Assembly (NCBI GenBank): GCA_036504995.1
Contig: DASXUG010000012.1
Span: 62,001 to 126,000 of the forward strand
Direction of reading: 5' to 3'
Length of the DNA stretch: 64,000 nucleotides
From: DASXUG01 sp036504995
Lineage (GTDB): Bacteria; Pseudomonadota; Gammaproteobacteria; Burkholderiales; Methylophilaceae
The notes under the pieces were generated by a model. That model searched no databases. It saw nothing but the letters and a program-made list of their open reading frames with translations, and was not told the origin of the DNA. The translations under genes and the position numbers were made by a program. Each line of letters starts with the position of its first letter. Position 1 is the first letter of the stretch. Shown here piece by piece: positions 6,903-15,345 of the stretch.

Positions 6903-8534
6903 TTAAAAGCGCTTAACTTCAATATTATATTTTCTTAAAGCATAACCCATTTGGCGTGGCGTAAGATTTAATAACCTTGCAGCCTTGGCTTGTACCCAGC
7001 CACTACGCTCCATAGCGGAAACGAGTTGTTCGCGTTCGGTGAGTGAGTGCGCATCATCTTCTTTATTATCAGTCACCAGCGGATTTGGCTCATATGGCAA
7101 GGGCTCAGGGGCAACTGGGGCAATAGGAATCACATGCCCCGCGGGTTGATACTTCCACAAGGTAGAAGATAGGCAGTGATTGGTTTGACAAGGAATATCC
7201 ACTTCACGAATCAAACTACTGCGCGACATGGTGGCAAAGCGTTCTACGCAGTTTTCTAACTCACGTACATTGCCAGGCCACTGACAATTAGTCAGCACAT
7301 GCATCGCATCAGGCGTAATGGCAACCTTAGCGCTATTTTCACGATTAAATCTAGCTAAGATATTTTCCACCAGCAGTGGGATGTCATCTCTGCGTTCACG
7401 TAGAGGTGGGACAAAAATAGAAATTACGTTGATTCTAAAGTACAAGTCTGAGCGAAAATCGCCGCTTTTCACGGCATCCTCTAAATTTCGATTGGTTGCG
7501 CAAATCAAGCGCACATCAATCTTGATAGTACGGTTTCCCCCTACGCGCTCAAGCTCTCGCTCTTGTAATACGCGTAATAGTTTGACCTGAAAGCTTGGCG
7601 ATATATCCCCAATTTCATCCAAAAACAAGGTACCACCGTGCGCCTGTTCAAAACGACCTTTACGCTCTTGCAACGCACCTGTAAACGCACCCTTTTCATG
7701 TCCAAACAACTCTGACTCTAACAAACTTTCGCTTAATGCTGCACAATTGACTTTGATAAAAGGCTTATCTTTACGGGCTGACAGGTAGTGAATCGAACGC
7801 GCTATCACTTCCTTACCAGTACCAGACTCTCCACGAATTAAAATCGTACTCTTGCCAGGGGCTGCCATATGTACGTCAGCAAATACTTCCTGCATACGCT
7901 TGGAAGACCCCACGACATTTTGCAGACTGTATTTACCCGCTAACTCTTTTTGCAAGCGTGTCTTCTCTTGCATTAACTGCTCTCGATCGCTACTCACTTG
8001 CTGATTTAATCGGATAGTTTGACCAATCAAATTGGCAACCATATTAAGTAGCTGCAAGTCCCCATCAAAACCCTGCCAGACCTCGTTAGCATCGCGCTCA
8101 AAAGATAAAACACCAATACACTCCCTACCCACTTTGATAGGAACCCCCAAGAATGAGATGACTTTATTTTCCAATGCGCGTTGAGCGCCCGTGCGATTTA
8201 AAAATAAGGGCTCTTGAGCAATGCTAGGAATCACAGCGGGAATACCCGACTGAAAAACGCGACCAGTAATACCCTCTCCAATCTGGAAACGCGCTCTAGA
8301 CTCCTCCTCTTGACTGAAGCCAATAGAAGCAATCACCACCAGCGAATCCAAATCATCCCGCGCGCAGACCATGCCTCTCTGCATACCGAAATGGGTAGCG
8401 ATAACATTCAGCACTTGTCGTAGCGTTTTATGTAACTCTAGAGAAGAACTAAGAATCTTCCCGATTTCATAAATCGTCACTAAAGCGACATCTTGAGCTA
8501 CATCCTGGCTATCTTGAGTTGTAGGCATTTTCAT
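6903..8534 (-). CDS. nifA: NifA, nif-specific sigma-54 activator (oxygen-sensitive type)
   Basis: Master activator of nif transcription. Numbering from the in-frame TTG at 8567: GAF domain about 34-185, AAA+ domain about 215-445 with Walker A RGESGTGKE, the sigma-54 contact loop EKGAFTGA and Walker B GGTLFLDEIG, and a C-terminal Fis-type helix-turn-helix about 510-550. Cysteines 428, 440, 460 and 465 form the exact C-x11-C-x19-C-x4-C pattern of redox- and metal-sensitive NifA of alpha- and betaproteobacteria. No nifL is seen, fitting direct oxygen sensing. ATG at 8534 or 8528 is possible; GGA seven bases before 8528 slightly favours the latter, and TTG at 8567 is unlikely. It is separated from nifB by its own 290-bp spacer. 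Confidence 0.96.
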   Translation of the reverse strand: MKMPTTQDSQDVAQDVALVTIYEIGKILSSSLELHKTLRQVLNVIATHFGMQRGMVCARDDLDSLVVIASIGFSQEEESRARFQIGEGITGRVFQSGIPAVIPSIAQEPLFLNRTGAQRALENKVISFLGVPIKVGRECIGVLSFERDANEVWQGFDGDLQLLNMVANLIGQTIRLNQQVSSDREQLMQEKTRLQKELAGKYSLQNVVGSSKRMQEVFADVHMAAPGKSTILIRGESGTGKEVIARSIHYLSARKDKPFIKVNCAALSESLLESELFGHEKGAFTGALQERKGRFEQAHGGTLFLDEIGDISPSFQVKLLRVLQERELERVGGNRTIKIDVRLICATNRNLEDAVKSGDFRSDLYFRINVISIFVPPLRERRDDIPLLVENILARFNRENSAKVAITPDAMHVLTNCQWPGNVRELENCVERFATMSRSSLIREVDIPCQTNHCLSSTLWKYQPAGHVIPIAPVAPEPLPYEPNPLVTDNKEDDAHSLTEREQLVSAMERSGWVQAKAARLLNLTPRQMGYALRKYNIEVKRF

Positions 8535-8872
8535 GTCCAAAAAGTTACTTTGTTCAAACCTAAGCAATATTTACACCATCATAAATAATGATGTTTTTGT
8601 AAACTACCCTCGCTTTAAAGAAACCGCTCAACTTTAGCTTTATTCTACCTAGCTCGTAGTTGTTTACGTTGCTTGCAGATGGATTAATGCTACATGAAAG
8701 TACGCGTCTGAGATAATATTTAGCGTAAAAACACCGTACCAACATTTGCTTTATTACGCCAATCGCTTGACTGTGGTTGAATCTACATATCGACTAGGCC
8801 TATAGTTGTCACCATGGTTTATTTTAATCAAATGTTCACTTTCTGAATTTAAATTCTCAATCTGGAGTAGTT
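8535..8872. other. divergent spacer between nifA and mop
   Basis: A 338-bp AT-rich spacer separating divergent nifA (minus) and mop (plus). It must hold both promoters, but I see no clear sigma-54 element for either. A short inverted repeat CATCAT-aaata-ATGATG is near 8576-8592. A lone TGT-N10-ACA match at 8772-8787 has no -24/-12 partner. No open reading frame in it looks real. Confidence 0.5.
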
Positions 8873-9301
8873 ATGAAAATCAGTGCGCGCAATGTGTTTA
8901 ACGGAACAATTTCTGAAATCAAGACAGGTACTGTTAATACAGAAATTGAGGTCACTTTAGGGGGCAATGATAAAATTGTCGCAATTGTGACAAATGGTAG
9001 TGTAAGTGCATTAAGTTTAACGGTTGGCAAGGCAGTGACAGCCATTATCAAGGCATCTTCAATCTTGGTGCTTACCGATGCCGAAGGCCTTGCCCTAAGT
9101 TCTCGTAATGTATTAGCTGGTTATGTTAACAAAGTAAATAATGGCCCAGTGAGCTCCGAAGTGGGGATTAGCTTGCCCAGTGGCATTACATTATTCGCCA
9201 CCATCACCCATGATGCAGTTGATGCATTGAGCATCCAAGTTGGATCTGCTGCCAGTGCTGTATTTAAGGCCTCTTCTGTGATTCTAGCTGCTACAAAATA
9301 G
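8873..9301 (+). CDS. mop: molbindin (two Mop domains)
   Basis: A 142-residue protein made of two tandem Mop (TOBE) domains of about 68 residues, each opening with S-R-N and closing with KASS-[IV]-[LI]: SARNVFNGTISEIKTG ... IIKASSILVL and SSRNVLAGYVNKVNNG ... VFKASSVILA. Molbindins assemble into small cytoplasmic oligomers that bind several molybdate ions and buffer molybdenum. It is the only plus-strand gene in the first 54 kb. It faces away from nifA and ends at a strong bidirectional terminator. A GGAG ribosome site precedes the ATG. A second di-Mop protein lies in the mod operon. Confidence 0.95.
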   Translation: MKISARNVFNGTISEIKTGTVNTEIEVTLGGNDKIVAIVTNGSVSALSLTVGKAVTAIIKASSILVLTDAEGLALSSRNVLAGYVNKVNNGPVSSEVGISLPSGITLFATITHDAVDALSIQVGSAASAVFKASSVILAATK

Positions 9302-9350
9302 CTGAGAAAAATAACTGAATAACAGCAAGCATATAAATAAACATTGTTGA

Positions 9351-9386
9351 GTAAACGCTGAGATTGCTTGTAATCTCAGCGTTTAC
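9351..9386. terminator. bidirectional terminator hairpin
   Basis: A perfect 15-bp inverted repeat (GTAAACGCTGAGATT and its complement) with a six-base loop between the converging ends of mop and the 9386 gene. The right arm touches the stop codon of the minus-strand gene. Confidence 0.8.
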
Positions 9387-9733
9387 TATCTGGGCATTGT
9401 ACTAATTTCTTCCATAGGCAATACCTTCAAATGGTGATTGCAACTGTCTAGCTGATCTGAATAGCTTTTCACCTTCATCCACTGACCCGAACTTTGCCTC
9501 CATGCGACAACACGCTCATAATACACATCGACTAAAATCGGAAACTCATCCACATCAAATCGTTCTTCACTCATAGTGAATGTGTGCAGGTAAAAACAAT
9601 GCTGCCCATTACCGTCTAGGCCGATTACTTTTTCCGCTCTAACTGAAGGCTCAAAATAACGCTGAAAGGCAACTGGAGTAATAGCTAACAGCAAATTGTC
9701 TTCAGGGATAGCGCTTGCCCATAACTCCATCAT
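9386..9733 (-). CDS. hypothetical protein distal to modABC
   Basis: I do not recognise a family. The 115-residue product has no signal peptide or membrane span, begins MMELWASAIPEDNLLLAIT and is rich in aromatic and acidic residues (YYERVVAWRQSSGQWMKV). The CFYLHTFTMSEE and FPILVDVYY stretches suggest beta strands. An AGGTC ribosome site precedes the ATG pair. It follows modC by 20 bases, so it is the last gene of the mod operon and ends at the hairpin 9351-9386. A role linked to molybdenum use is suggested by position alone. Confidence 0.7.
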   Translation of the reverse strand: MMELWASAIPEDNLLLAITPVAFQRYFEPSVRAEKVIGLDGNGQHCFYLHTFTMSEERFDVDEFPILVDVYYERVVAWRQSSGQWMKVKSYSDQLDSCNHHLKVLPMEEISTMPR

Positions 9734-9753
9734 ATTGACCTCAATTCATTTAC

Positions 9754-10653
9754 TCACAGTTTCATCACCATCGGGTTAAATGCCTTAGAAACCAGCATAA
9801 CAGCATCCCCCACCTGAAGATTGGCCGCCTCGTCTGGCATGGCAACCACTCTTACGATTTGATTGCCCACCAACACGGTTAAGGCACACATCACATCCAT
9901 AGGCTCAATCACCAATATCTCGCCAGTAAATCTAAACTTACCGCTGGTTTGGCCTGCGCTAAACACCTCAACTGGCGTGCCTTGCTGAACGATCTTGCCT
10001 GATTCCATCACCAGTACGCGGCTAGCCAACTTATAGACCTCACCCACATCATGGCTGACCATAATGGTGGTAATGCCCATACTGCGCTGCAGCCTTAAAA
10101 TTTCATCCTGCAAGCGTGCACGAATGCTTGCATCTAATGCCGAAAGTGGTTCATCCAGTAGCAACATTTCTGGCTCAGAAGCCAATGCGCGTGCCAAAGC
10201 GACACGCTGCCTTTGTCCACCAGATAACGTCATTGGTTTGTGATGTTGCAGCGCACCCAACTCCATCATTGCCAACAGCTCATCTACGCGCTGCTTGCTT
10301 GCACCTTTACGTAAAGCAAAGGCTAAATTGTCACGTACTGTCATATTGGGAAATAAGGCGTAATCTTGAAACATATAGCCAACACGCCTATGTTGCGGCT
10401 CTAGCTGAATACGCTGTGCACTATTGAACCAGACTTGAGTTTGCCCCTGAGTCTGCGCAACGATCTCACCACTCGCGGGATGATCCAAACCAGCCAAGCA
10501 GCGCAACAATGTGGTTTTACCAACCCCTGAAGGCCCGTACAAAGCCACAAACTCACCTTTACCTACTTGCAAGCTGGCATCTAAAGCAAAGCTGCCATTC
10601 ACCCCTTGCAAGAGCTTATAAATCTTAGCGTTAATGGTCAATGCAGCACTCAT
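9754..10653 (-). CDS. modC: ModC, molybdate ABC transporter ATPase
   Basis: A 299-residue ABC ATPase that powers molybdate import through ModB. Walker A GPSGVGKTTL, signature LSGGQRQRVALARA and Walker B LLLDEPLSALD are intact, and the H-loop is in TTIMVSHDVGEVYKL. The C-terminal ~60 residues (FTGEILVIEPMDVM to PMVMKL) form one Mop/TOBE domain, shorter than the two-domain version in some ModC. The start overlaps the modB stop (ATGA), so the two are translationally coupled. Confidence 0.96.
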   Translation of the reverse strand: MSAALTINAKIYKLLQGVNGSFALDASLQVGKGEFVALYGPSGVGKTTLLRCLAGLDHPASGEIVAQTQGQTQVWFNSAQRIQLEPQHRRVGYMFQDYALFPNMTVRDNLAFALRKGASKQRVDELLAMMELGALQHHKPMTLSGGQRQRVALARALASEPEMLLLDEPLSALDASIRARLQDEILRLQRSMGITTIMVSHDVGEVYKLASRVLVMESGKIVQQGTPVEVFSAGQTSGKFRFTGEILVIEPMDVMCALTVLVGNQIVRVVAMPDEAANLQVGDAVMLVSKAFNPMVMKL

Positions 10654-11315
10654 TTTTGAGCCTTACGGTTTAGAAAATAAACCGCCAGCAAAATAATAAA
10701 TGACAGCACAAACAACACGCCTGCATAAAAATTAGCCGCTGCGTAGTTCAATGACTCAACTTCATCATAGATCGCGATAGACGCCACGCGCGTTTCGTTA
10801 GGAAGATTACCGCCTATCATCAACACCACGCCAAACTCACCGACAGTATGCGCAAAGGCTAGCACCGTACCTGAAAGCAGGGCTGGCTTAACATTAGGCA
10901 ACAACACATGAACAAAGGTCTGCCATTTTGACTTACCTAAACTATAGGCCGCTTCAGCCAGTGATTTTGGCAAGTTCTGAAAAGCAGCCTGCACAGGGTG
11001 TACTAGAAAAGGAAAACTAAAAATACAGGATGCCAGCACCAAGCCCTTGAAACTAAACGCCAAGCGCAAACCTAGCGAGCGATCTAACCAATGACCAAAC
11101 CAATGTTCTGGACTAAACGCCAGCAATAGGTAAAACCCTAACACAGAGGGCGGCAGCACCAAAGGCATACTGACCATCGCCTCAACGGCTGGTTTGATGC
11201 GAATGCGTGTATTGGCAAGCCACCAAGAAAATGGCACGCCGATGCAAAATAAAATAACGGTTGTCACAAAGGCCAATTGCAATGTCAGCCACAAAGGCTG
11301 CATGTCATATTGCAT
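10650..11315 (-). CDS. modB: ModB, molybdate ABC transporter permease
   Basis: About 221 residues with five to six membrane helices and the cytoplasmic EAA loop AEAAYSLGKSKWQTFVHVLL, which couples to ModC. The LPLVLPPSVLGFYLL segment and AHTVGEFGVVLMIGGN are ModB signatures. The start is ATG at 11315 or GTG at 11321; both overlap the end of the upstream molbindin gene, so translation is coupled. Family role: forms the channel of the inner-membrane molybdate importer. Confidence 0.95.
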   Translation of the reverse strand: MQYDMQPLWLTLQLAFVTTVILFCIGVPFSWWLANTRIRIKPAVEAMVSMPLVLPPSVLGFYLLLAFSPEHWFGHWLDRSLGLRLAFSFKGLVLASCIFSFPFLVHPVQAAFQNLPKSLAEAAYSLGKSKWQTFVHVLLPNVKPALLSGTVLAFAHTVGEFGVVLMIGGNLPNETRVASIAIYDEVESLNYAAANFYAGVLFVLSFIILLAVYFLNRKAQK

Positions 11316-11718
11316 TTGCACACTCCATTAGGGCAATTTCATTGGCTTTAACTAAAGCCTCTATTTGCTCGCCTACAGCCAATTGCAATCGATTTACGCC
11401 TCTAGTAGTAATAACGCTGGTTAGCACTTGCCCCATAAAATCCAAATCAATCGCACTCATAATGTCACCACGTTCAATATGATTCACGGTGACGGAAAAA
11501 CGGTTGCGCAAGCTTAATTCCCCTTGCAGGTTTTTGGCGAGTGAGACTTCCGTCTCTTTAAATAGGAGCATCACATCACGCCCAACTTGCAGATAGCCCA
11601 CTTGATCAGGTGTTTCCAGCAATGTCGCAGCGAACATGGTTTCGCCCACCGCCACATCCACCAATGACATATGCTGGTTATGCTCGATTGCAACAATTTT
11701 TCCTATCAGTTTATTCAA
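11305..11718 (-). CDS. second molbindin (two Mop domains) in the mod operon
   Basis: A 137-residue protein with two Mop domains: NKLIGKIVAIEHNQHMSLVD and LRNRFSVTVNHIERGDIMSA start the halves, and AKNLQGELSLRNRF joins them. The second domain ends with LVKANEIALME. The initiation codon is TTG at 11718 overlapping the modA stop (TTGA); a later ATG would delete the first strand. The halves are more diverged from each other than in the 8873 molbindin. Its place between modA and modB is unusual; it probably buffers newly imported molybdate (inference). Confidence 0.88.
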   Translation of the reverse strand: MNKLIGKIVAIEHNQHMSLVDVAVGETMFAATLLETPDQVGYLQVGRDVMLLFKETEVSLAKNLQGELSLRNRFSVTVNHIERGDIMSAIDLDFMGQVLTSVITTRGVNRLQLAVGEQIEALVKANEIALMECANAI

Positions 11719-12476
11719 GGCAATTTATATCCATTTTTTGCTAAAATTTCTCGTGCTTTTGCTGATTGCACAAAGCCATAAAACTTACGTGCTGCATCGC
11801 CGTTGGTTTCTGAGCCGTGTTTTAAAATAACCACGCCTTGTGCAATCGGCTCATAACTTTCAGCAGGCAGCTCTATCCACTTACCTTTCCCTGCCATTTC
11901 AGGCGCAACCACGATAGATTTTGCACTAAAGCCAACATCTACCGATTTAGTATCTACATACTGGCTAACTTGGGTAATACTCTCCGCATACACTAGCTTA
12001 GGCTCAACCGCTGGACGTACTTTGTAATACTCCAGCGCTTTCAGCGACTGCTTGCCAAATGGCGCAACCTTAGGGTTGGCTATCGCTACTTTACCCACAC
12101 CTGGCTCAGTTAGACCCACAACACCCTTAGATAAGTCGTAACCTGTCTGAGTCCAAAGTACGAGCAAACCATAAGCATAAGGCTTAGGTGGCGTAACGGC
12201 ATAGCCATCTTTGTATAGGCCATCTGGAAAATCCATATCCGCCGACATAAATATATCAAACGGCGCACCATTACGTACTTGTGCCGCAATTTTACCTGAG
12301 GCATTGAGAACGCTCTGCGTTTCTATGCCTGTTTCATTTTTAAACTCGGCGGCTAAATCATCAAACACATATTTTAAGTTAGCAGCGATAGCAACCGTCA
12401 GCGGCTGCGCTTGTGCCAAACCTGTCGCCAAGCAAAAACTGATGATGCTAAGTAGTTTGAACCAATTCTTAATCAT
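11715..12476 (-). CDS. modA: ModA, periplasmic molybdate-binding protein
   Basis: A 253-residue type II periplasmic binding protein. A signal peptide is visible (LLSIISFCLATGLAQAQP), then LTVAIAANLKYVFDDLAAEF, which carries the oxyanion-binding helix, GAPFDIFMSADMDFPD and GKVAIANPKVAPFGKQSLKA. The YAESITQVSQYVDTKSVDVG region is typical of ModA. It captures molybdate or tungstate and delivers it to ModBC. It follows an OprP-like porin gene by 30 bases and overlaps the molbindin gene, all in one operon. Confidence 0.95.
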   Translation of the reverse strand: MIKNWFKLLSIISFCLATGLAQAQPLTVAIAANLKYVFDDLAAEFKNETGIETQSVLNASGKIAAQVRNGAPFDIFMSADMDFPDGLYKDGYAVTPPKPYAYGLLVLWTQTGYDLSKGVVGLTEPGVGKVAIANPKVAPFGKQSLKALEYYKVRPAVEPKLVYAESITQVSQYVDTKSVDVGFSAKSIVVAPEMAGKGKWIELPAESYEPIAQGVVILKHGSETNGDAARKFYGFVQSAKAREILAKNGYKLP

Positions 12477-12506
12477 TTCTATTTCCTTTATTGAGTAGCG
12501 TGATAG

Positions 12507-14006
12507 TTAGAATGAAACTTGTAAGCGACCAATCATAACGTGCTCATCAGGTCGATCTACCAGCTTGGTGATTGCGCCTGTAGTAGCACTCACGGTACTG
12601 CCTACTCCACCACCATCGAAGCTGGTAGTTTCATAATCCATGGCAAAACGTGTGTTATTGTTGAGATACCAGTTCACGCCTAAGCCCCAAGCATTGGCTG
12701 ATTTTGCGGATGTCGTAATATTTGCAAAACGTGTTGCGCTGTTAGCGCCTGTAAAGGTATCGTCATCTAAATTCATAGCACTAAATCTTGCCACCAACTC
12801 CCATGCTCCCCAACCAGCACCTTTGGGACTAAACGGCTCTTTGGGTTTGACCGCTCCATAAGAAGCCTCTTCACCTGTAATCAAGTATGAAAATGTGGTT
12901 TGCCATGCGTCATGCGTCAGTGTTGCATGGTGCGTACCGTTAGCTACCCCTTGATCTTCAGTGGCATATTCAGCCATCAAGCCAAATGGGCCATTGTAAT
13001 AATACATTTGTGGGCTGATACGCGTACGTCTACCCTCTGCAAATGAACCTGCGTTATAACTAAAAAAGTTAAGCTGGCTGAAGCTTCTATATGCAGGCAA
13101 TTGTGTGCTTGAAGTTGATCCCGAACCAGTCACTGTTGCGCCTGTTTGGTCTATCGTAGTGCCTGCAATACCGAATCCTAGCCCTGCAAGTACACCACCA
13201 TTACCCTTGAACGGTTGCGTAAAAATTCTGGCGCTAATTTCTTTATCGTTATTATTGTCCAGAGCAACTGACTGGTCGCCGCCATCAATCACACCATTGC
13301 TATAACCCAAAGCATAACTGAGCTTACCTTCAAATAAATCCCCAAACGCCGCCGCACCCACATCACGTTGGGGCAGTAGATTTGCCGTGACAAAACTATG
13401 CTCTAAGAATTTTCCATCCACATCAGCCTGCAACCGCGCCAAACCGACGAATGGTTTGAATTTACCGACACGTAATTTAAACCAAGGTTGGAATTTAGCA
13501 TCGAAATAAGCATCGATTACTTCTGGCGTACCTAATGTACTCCTACCACTGACAGTGGTGCCATTGCTACTGGCCGCAACATTGCTTGTCGTCGTGGCAA
13601 ACTCTGGCGTTAAGCGATAGTCAATCCAGCCAAACAGTGTCCCTTCTATCCATGGTCTGGCTTTACGTATCATCCAGCCATCATTGGACGCCACTGCGTT
13701 ATTTGCATCTACCTCACGGTAGTCCGCTTGTACCAAACCATGTAGCTTAATTGTAAAGTCATTATTGCTGGATTTTAAACCAATGCCGTCCTTCTCATTG
13801 GCAACCACTGTGGGTTTTTGTTGCAATGCTTTGAGCTCATCTGACATAGCTTGTATTTGCCATTGCTGCTCTTGCATGGCTTTTTGCTGTGCTTGTAGCA
13901 TTTGTTGCAAGCGGTTAATTTTTTCGTCGTTAGACTCATCCGCCATGGCCGTATTTGCAAATAATGCTAGTAATACGGCACCCCTTAATTTAAAGCCGAC
14001 CTTCAT
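12507..14006 (-). CDS. OprO/OprP-type anion-selective porin in the mod operon
   Basis: About 499 residues. Signal peptide LRGAVLLALFANTAMA, then a coiled coil (INRLQQMLQAQQKAMQEQQW) and a C-terminal 16-stranded barrel ending in the usual phenylalanine (IGRLQVSF). The coiled-coil-plus-barrel layout and GLVQADYREVD ... WMIRKARPWIEG match the OprO/OprP family of phosphate- or pyrophosphate-selective porins. GGGGA lies seven bases before the ATG at 14006, so longer starts are not needed. It lies between modE and modA and is probably the outer-membrane route for molybdate or a competing oxyanion (inference from operon). It is homologous to the porin at 35001-36536. Confidence 0.85.
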   Translation of the reverse strand: MKVGFKLRGAVLLALFANTAMADESNDEKINRLQQMLQAQQKAMQEQQWQIQAMSDELKALQQKPTVVANEKDGIGLKSSNNDFTIKLHGLVQADYREVDANNAVASNDGWMIRKARPWIEGTLFGWIDYRLTPEFATTTSNVAASSNGTTVSGRSTLGTPEVIDAYFDAKFQPWFKLRVGKFKPFVGLARLQADVDGKFLEHSFVTANLLPQRDVGAAAFGDLFEGKLSYALGYSNGVIDGGDQSVALDNNNDKEISARIFTQPFKGNGGVLAGLGFGIAGTTIDQTGATVTGSGSTSSTQLPAYRSFSQLNFFSYNAGSFAEGRRTRISPQMYYYNGPFGLMAEYATEDQGVANGTHHATLTHDAWQTTFSYLITGEEASYGAVKPKEPFSPKGAGWGAWELVARFSAMNLDDDTFTGANSATRFANITTSAKSANAWGLGVNWYLNNNTRFAMDYETTSFDGGGVGSTVSATTGAITKLVDRPDEHVMIGRLQVSF

Positions 14007-14089
14007 TTTCATTCCCCTTTTCAAATCGAAATATACAAAACTACATAACGCTTTACAAAAAAACATCAACAAAAATACTTGATTAGTAT

Positions 14090-14899
14090 TTAGTCAGTGA
14101 CCCCTAAAATGACACTACTCGCTTTAAATACGGCGCAAACTTCGCTACCTTCAACCAGCGTCAGTTTGCCTACGCTGTCATTGGTGATAACGACACTCAC
14201 TGTATTGCCACCAGCCAACTGCAACACCACCTCGGTATTCACATTACCTGGCACAATTCTGACAATCTTACCGAGTAGTTGATTGCGCGCACTAAGTTGA
14301 TTCGCTGCTGCTGGCAACGCCAGAATAATCCAACTCGCTTTGACCAATGCCCAAGCCTCGCTGCCTACCTCTAGCGCCAAATTATTCAAACCATCATGCG
14401 TAATCACTGAGTGAATTTTATCGCCACCTGTAAGCGACAACTCCACCTCAACATTCACAGGGCCTAGTTTAATGCCGCTGACTTTGCCAAAAAACTGATT
14501 TCTCGCGCTGGTCTTCACTGAAAGCTTCCTAATCATTTGATAAATATTGTCAAAATCTTCTATGCCTGCACTCGCCGCCTCTAAAAAACGGATTTGTTCA
14601 CGACGTATTGCACGATAAGCATCCACAATACGTATCCCTGTTGAAGACAACTGCGTATTGCCACCACCCTTACCTCCCGTAACACTTGTCACTAGCGGCT
14701 CCCCAAACATCGAATTCATGCTATCAACGGTATCCCAAGCGCCCTTATAGCTTAAACCAACCACTTTTGCAGCTTGCGAAATTGATCCGCTAGCACCAAT
14801 CTGCTCTAGCAAAGCCATGCGTTTATCATTCAGCATGCTATGTTCGTCTTTGCCCAATGCAAGCGAGCCTGTTATTTTAAAAGCGCGATCATCTGTCAT
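14090..14899 (-). CDS. modE: ModE, molybdate-responsive transcription regulator
   Basis: A 269-residue ModE. N-terminal winged helix-turn-helix (ALLEQIGASGSISQAAKVVG, then SYKGAWDTVDSMN) and the GGKGGGNTQLSSTGIRI wing are classic ModE. Two Mop domains follow, about residues 130-198 (SARNQFFGKVSGIKLG) and 200-268 (SARNQLLGKIVRIVPG). With molybdate bound, ModE dimers repress mod genes. Immediately upstream is an AT-rich palindrome that fits a ModE operator, so autoregulation is likely. It heads the modE-porin-modA-mop-modB-modC operon. Confidence 0.96.
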   Translation of the reverse strand: MTDDRAFKITGSLALGKDEHSMLNDKRMALLEQIGASGSISQAAKVVGLSYKGAWDTVDSMNSMFGEPLVTSVTGGKGGGNTQLSSTGIRIVDAYRAIRREQIRFLEAASAGIEDFDNIYQMIRKLSVKTSARNQFFGKVSGIKLGPVNVEVELSLTGGDKIHSVITHDGLNNLALEVGSEAWALVKASWIILALPAAANQLSARNQLLGKIVRIVPGNVNTEVVLQLAGGNTVSVVITNDSVGKLTLVEGSEVCAVFKASSVILGVTD

Positions 14900-14916
14900 G
14901 TTTGTCTCGTTTGTAG

Positions 14917-14960
14917 AATATGCTACGTAATATATATAACTATATAACGATTAGCATATT
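14917..14960. promoter_or_regulatory. ModE-type operator
   Basis: AATATGCTA and its exact inverted copy TAGCATATT flank CGTAATATATATA and TATATAACGAT, close to the known ModE half-sites (TATATA ... TATATAACG). It covers the expected start of transcription from the possible sigma-54 promoter at 14964-14979. Confidence 0.75.
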
Positions 14961-14963
14961 AAC

Positions 14964-14979
14964 AGCAGTTTTCGTGCCA
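14964..14979 (-). promoter_or_regulatory. possible sigma-54 promoter of modE operon
   Basis: Minus strand reads TGGCAC-GAAAA-CTGCT: the -24 box is perfect and the -12 box differs from TTGCW by one base. No TGT-N10-ACA site is found within 150 bp upstream, so activation by NifA is unproven. Confidence 0.5.
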
Positions 14980-14985
14980 AATATA

Positions 14986-15345
14986 TTAGGGTTTAATTGC
15001 GAACAATTCTGGGCTATTTTGACGAAACACTCTCAGCCACATCAAAGTAGCTGGTACTAATGAGCGCACCGCAAACCAAACAGCATCACGCTCAAAGCCA
15101 CCAGCAGTCTTCAGTTGCATATTGAGCATGGTCCAGCCAGCCCAGTCAATTTCCGCCATATTGGCTTTATGCTCAATAGGAAAATTACTACTTGATTCCG
15201 CCATCACCCGCAACTGATTCATGACTTCCATTTGCGTAATACGGCTATTAAAAAACTCTTCTGGATCCACCCCTTCAGTCAGGGTCAGAATGCTTTCGCC
15301 AGCTACTTCAATGATTTTAAGCAACGAGCCAACAAGCACACTCAT
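14986..15345 (-). CDS. HepT/DUF86-like helical protein of the nif-fix operon
   Basis: A 119-residue all-helical protein without signal peptide. The pattern DPEEFFNSRITQMEVMNQLR ... VMAESSSNF ... IDWAGWTMLNMQLK resembles the HepT-like (DUF86) fold of toxin RNases, where a conserved R-x4-6-H-x-Y motif is catalytic. Here that position reads WTMLNMQLKTAG and the motif is absent, and no MNT nucleotidyltransferase partner is next to it. So a toxin role is unlikely. It overlaps the TPR-like gene by four bases and is the last gene of the fixABCX transcript. The family assignment is tentative. Confidence 0.65.
   Translation of the reverse strand: MSVLVGSLLKIIEVAGESILTLTEGVDPEEFFNSRITQMEVMNQLRVMAESSSNFPIEHKANMAEIDWAGWTMLNMQLKTAGGFERDAVWFAVRSLVPATLMWLRVFRQNSPELFAIKP

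Noticed and set aside
8772..8787. TGT-N10-ACA match upstream of the mop gene
   Set aside because: No -24/-12 sigma-54 element follows it, and such six-base matches are expected by chance about every 4 kb.
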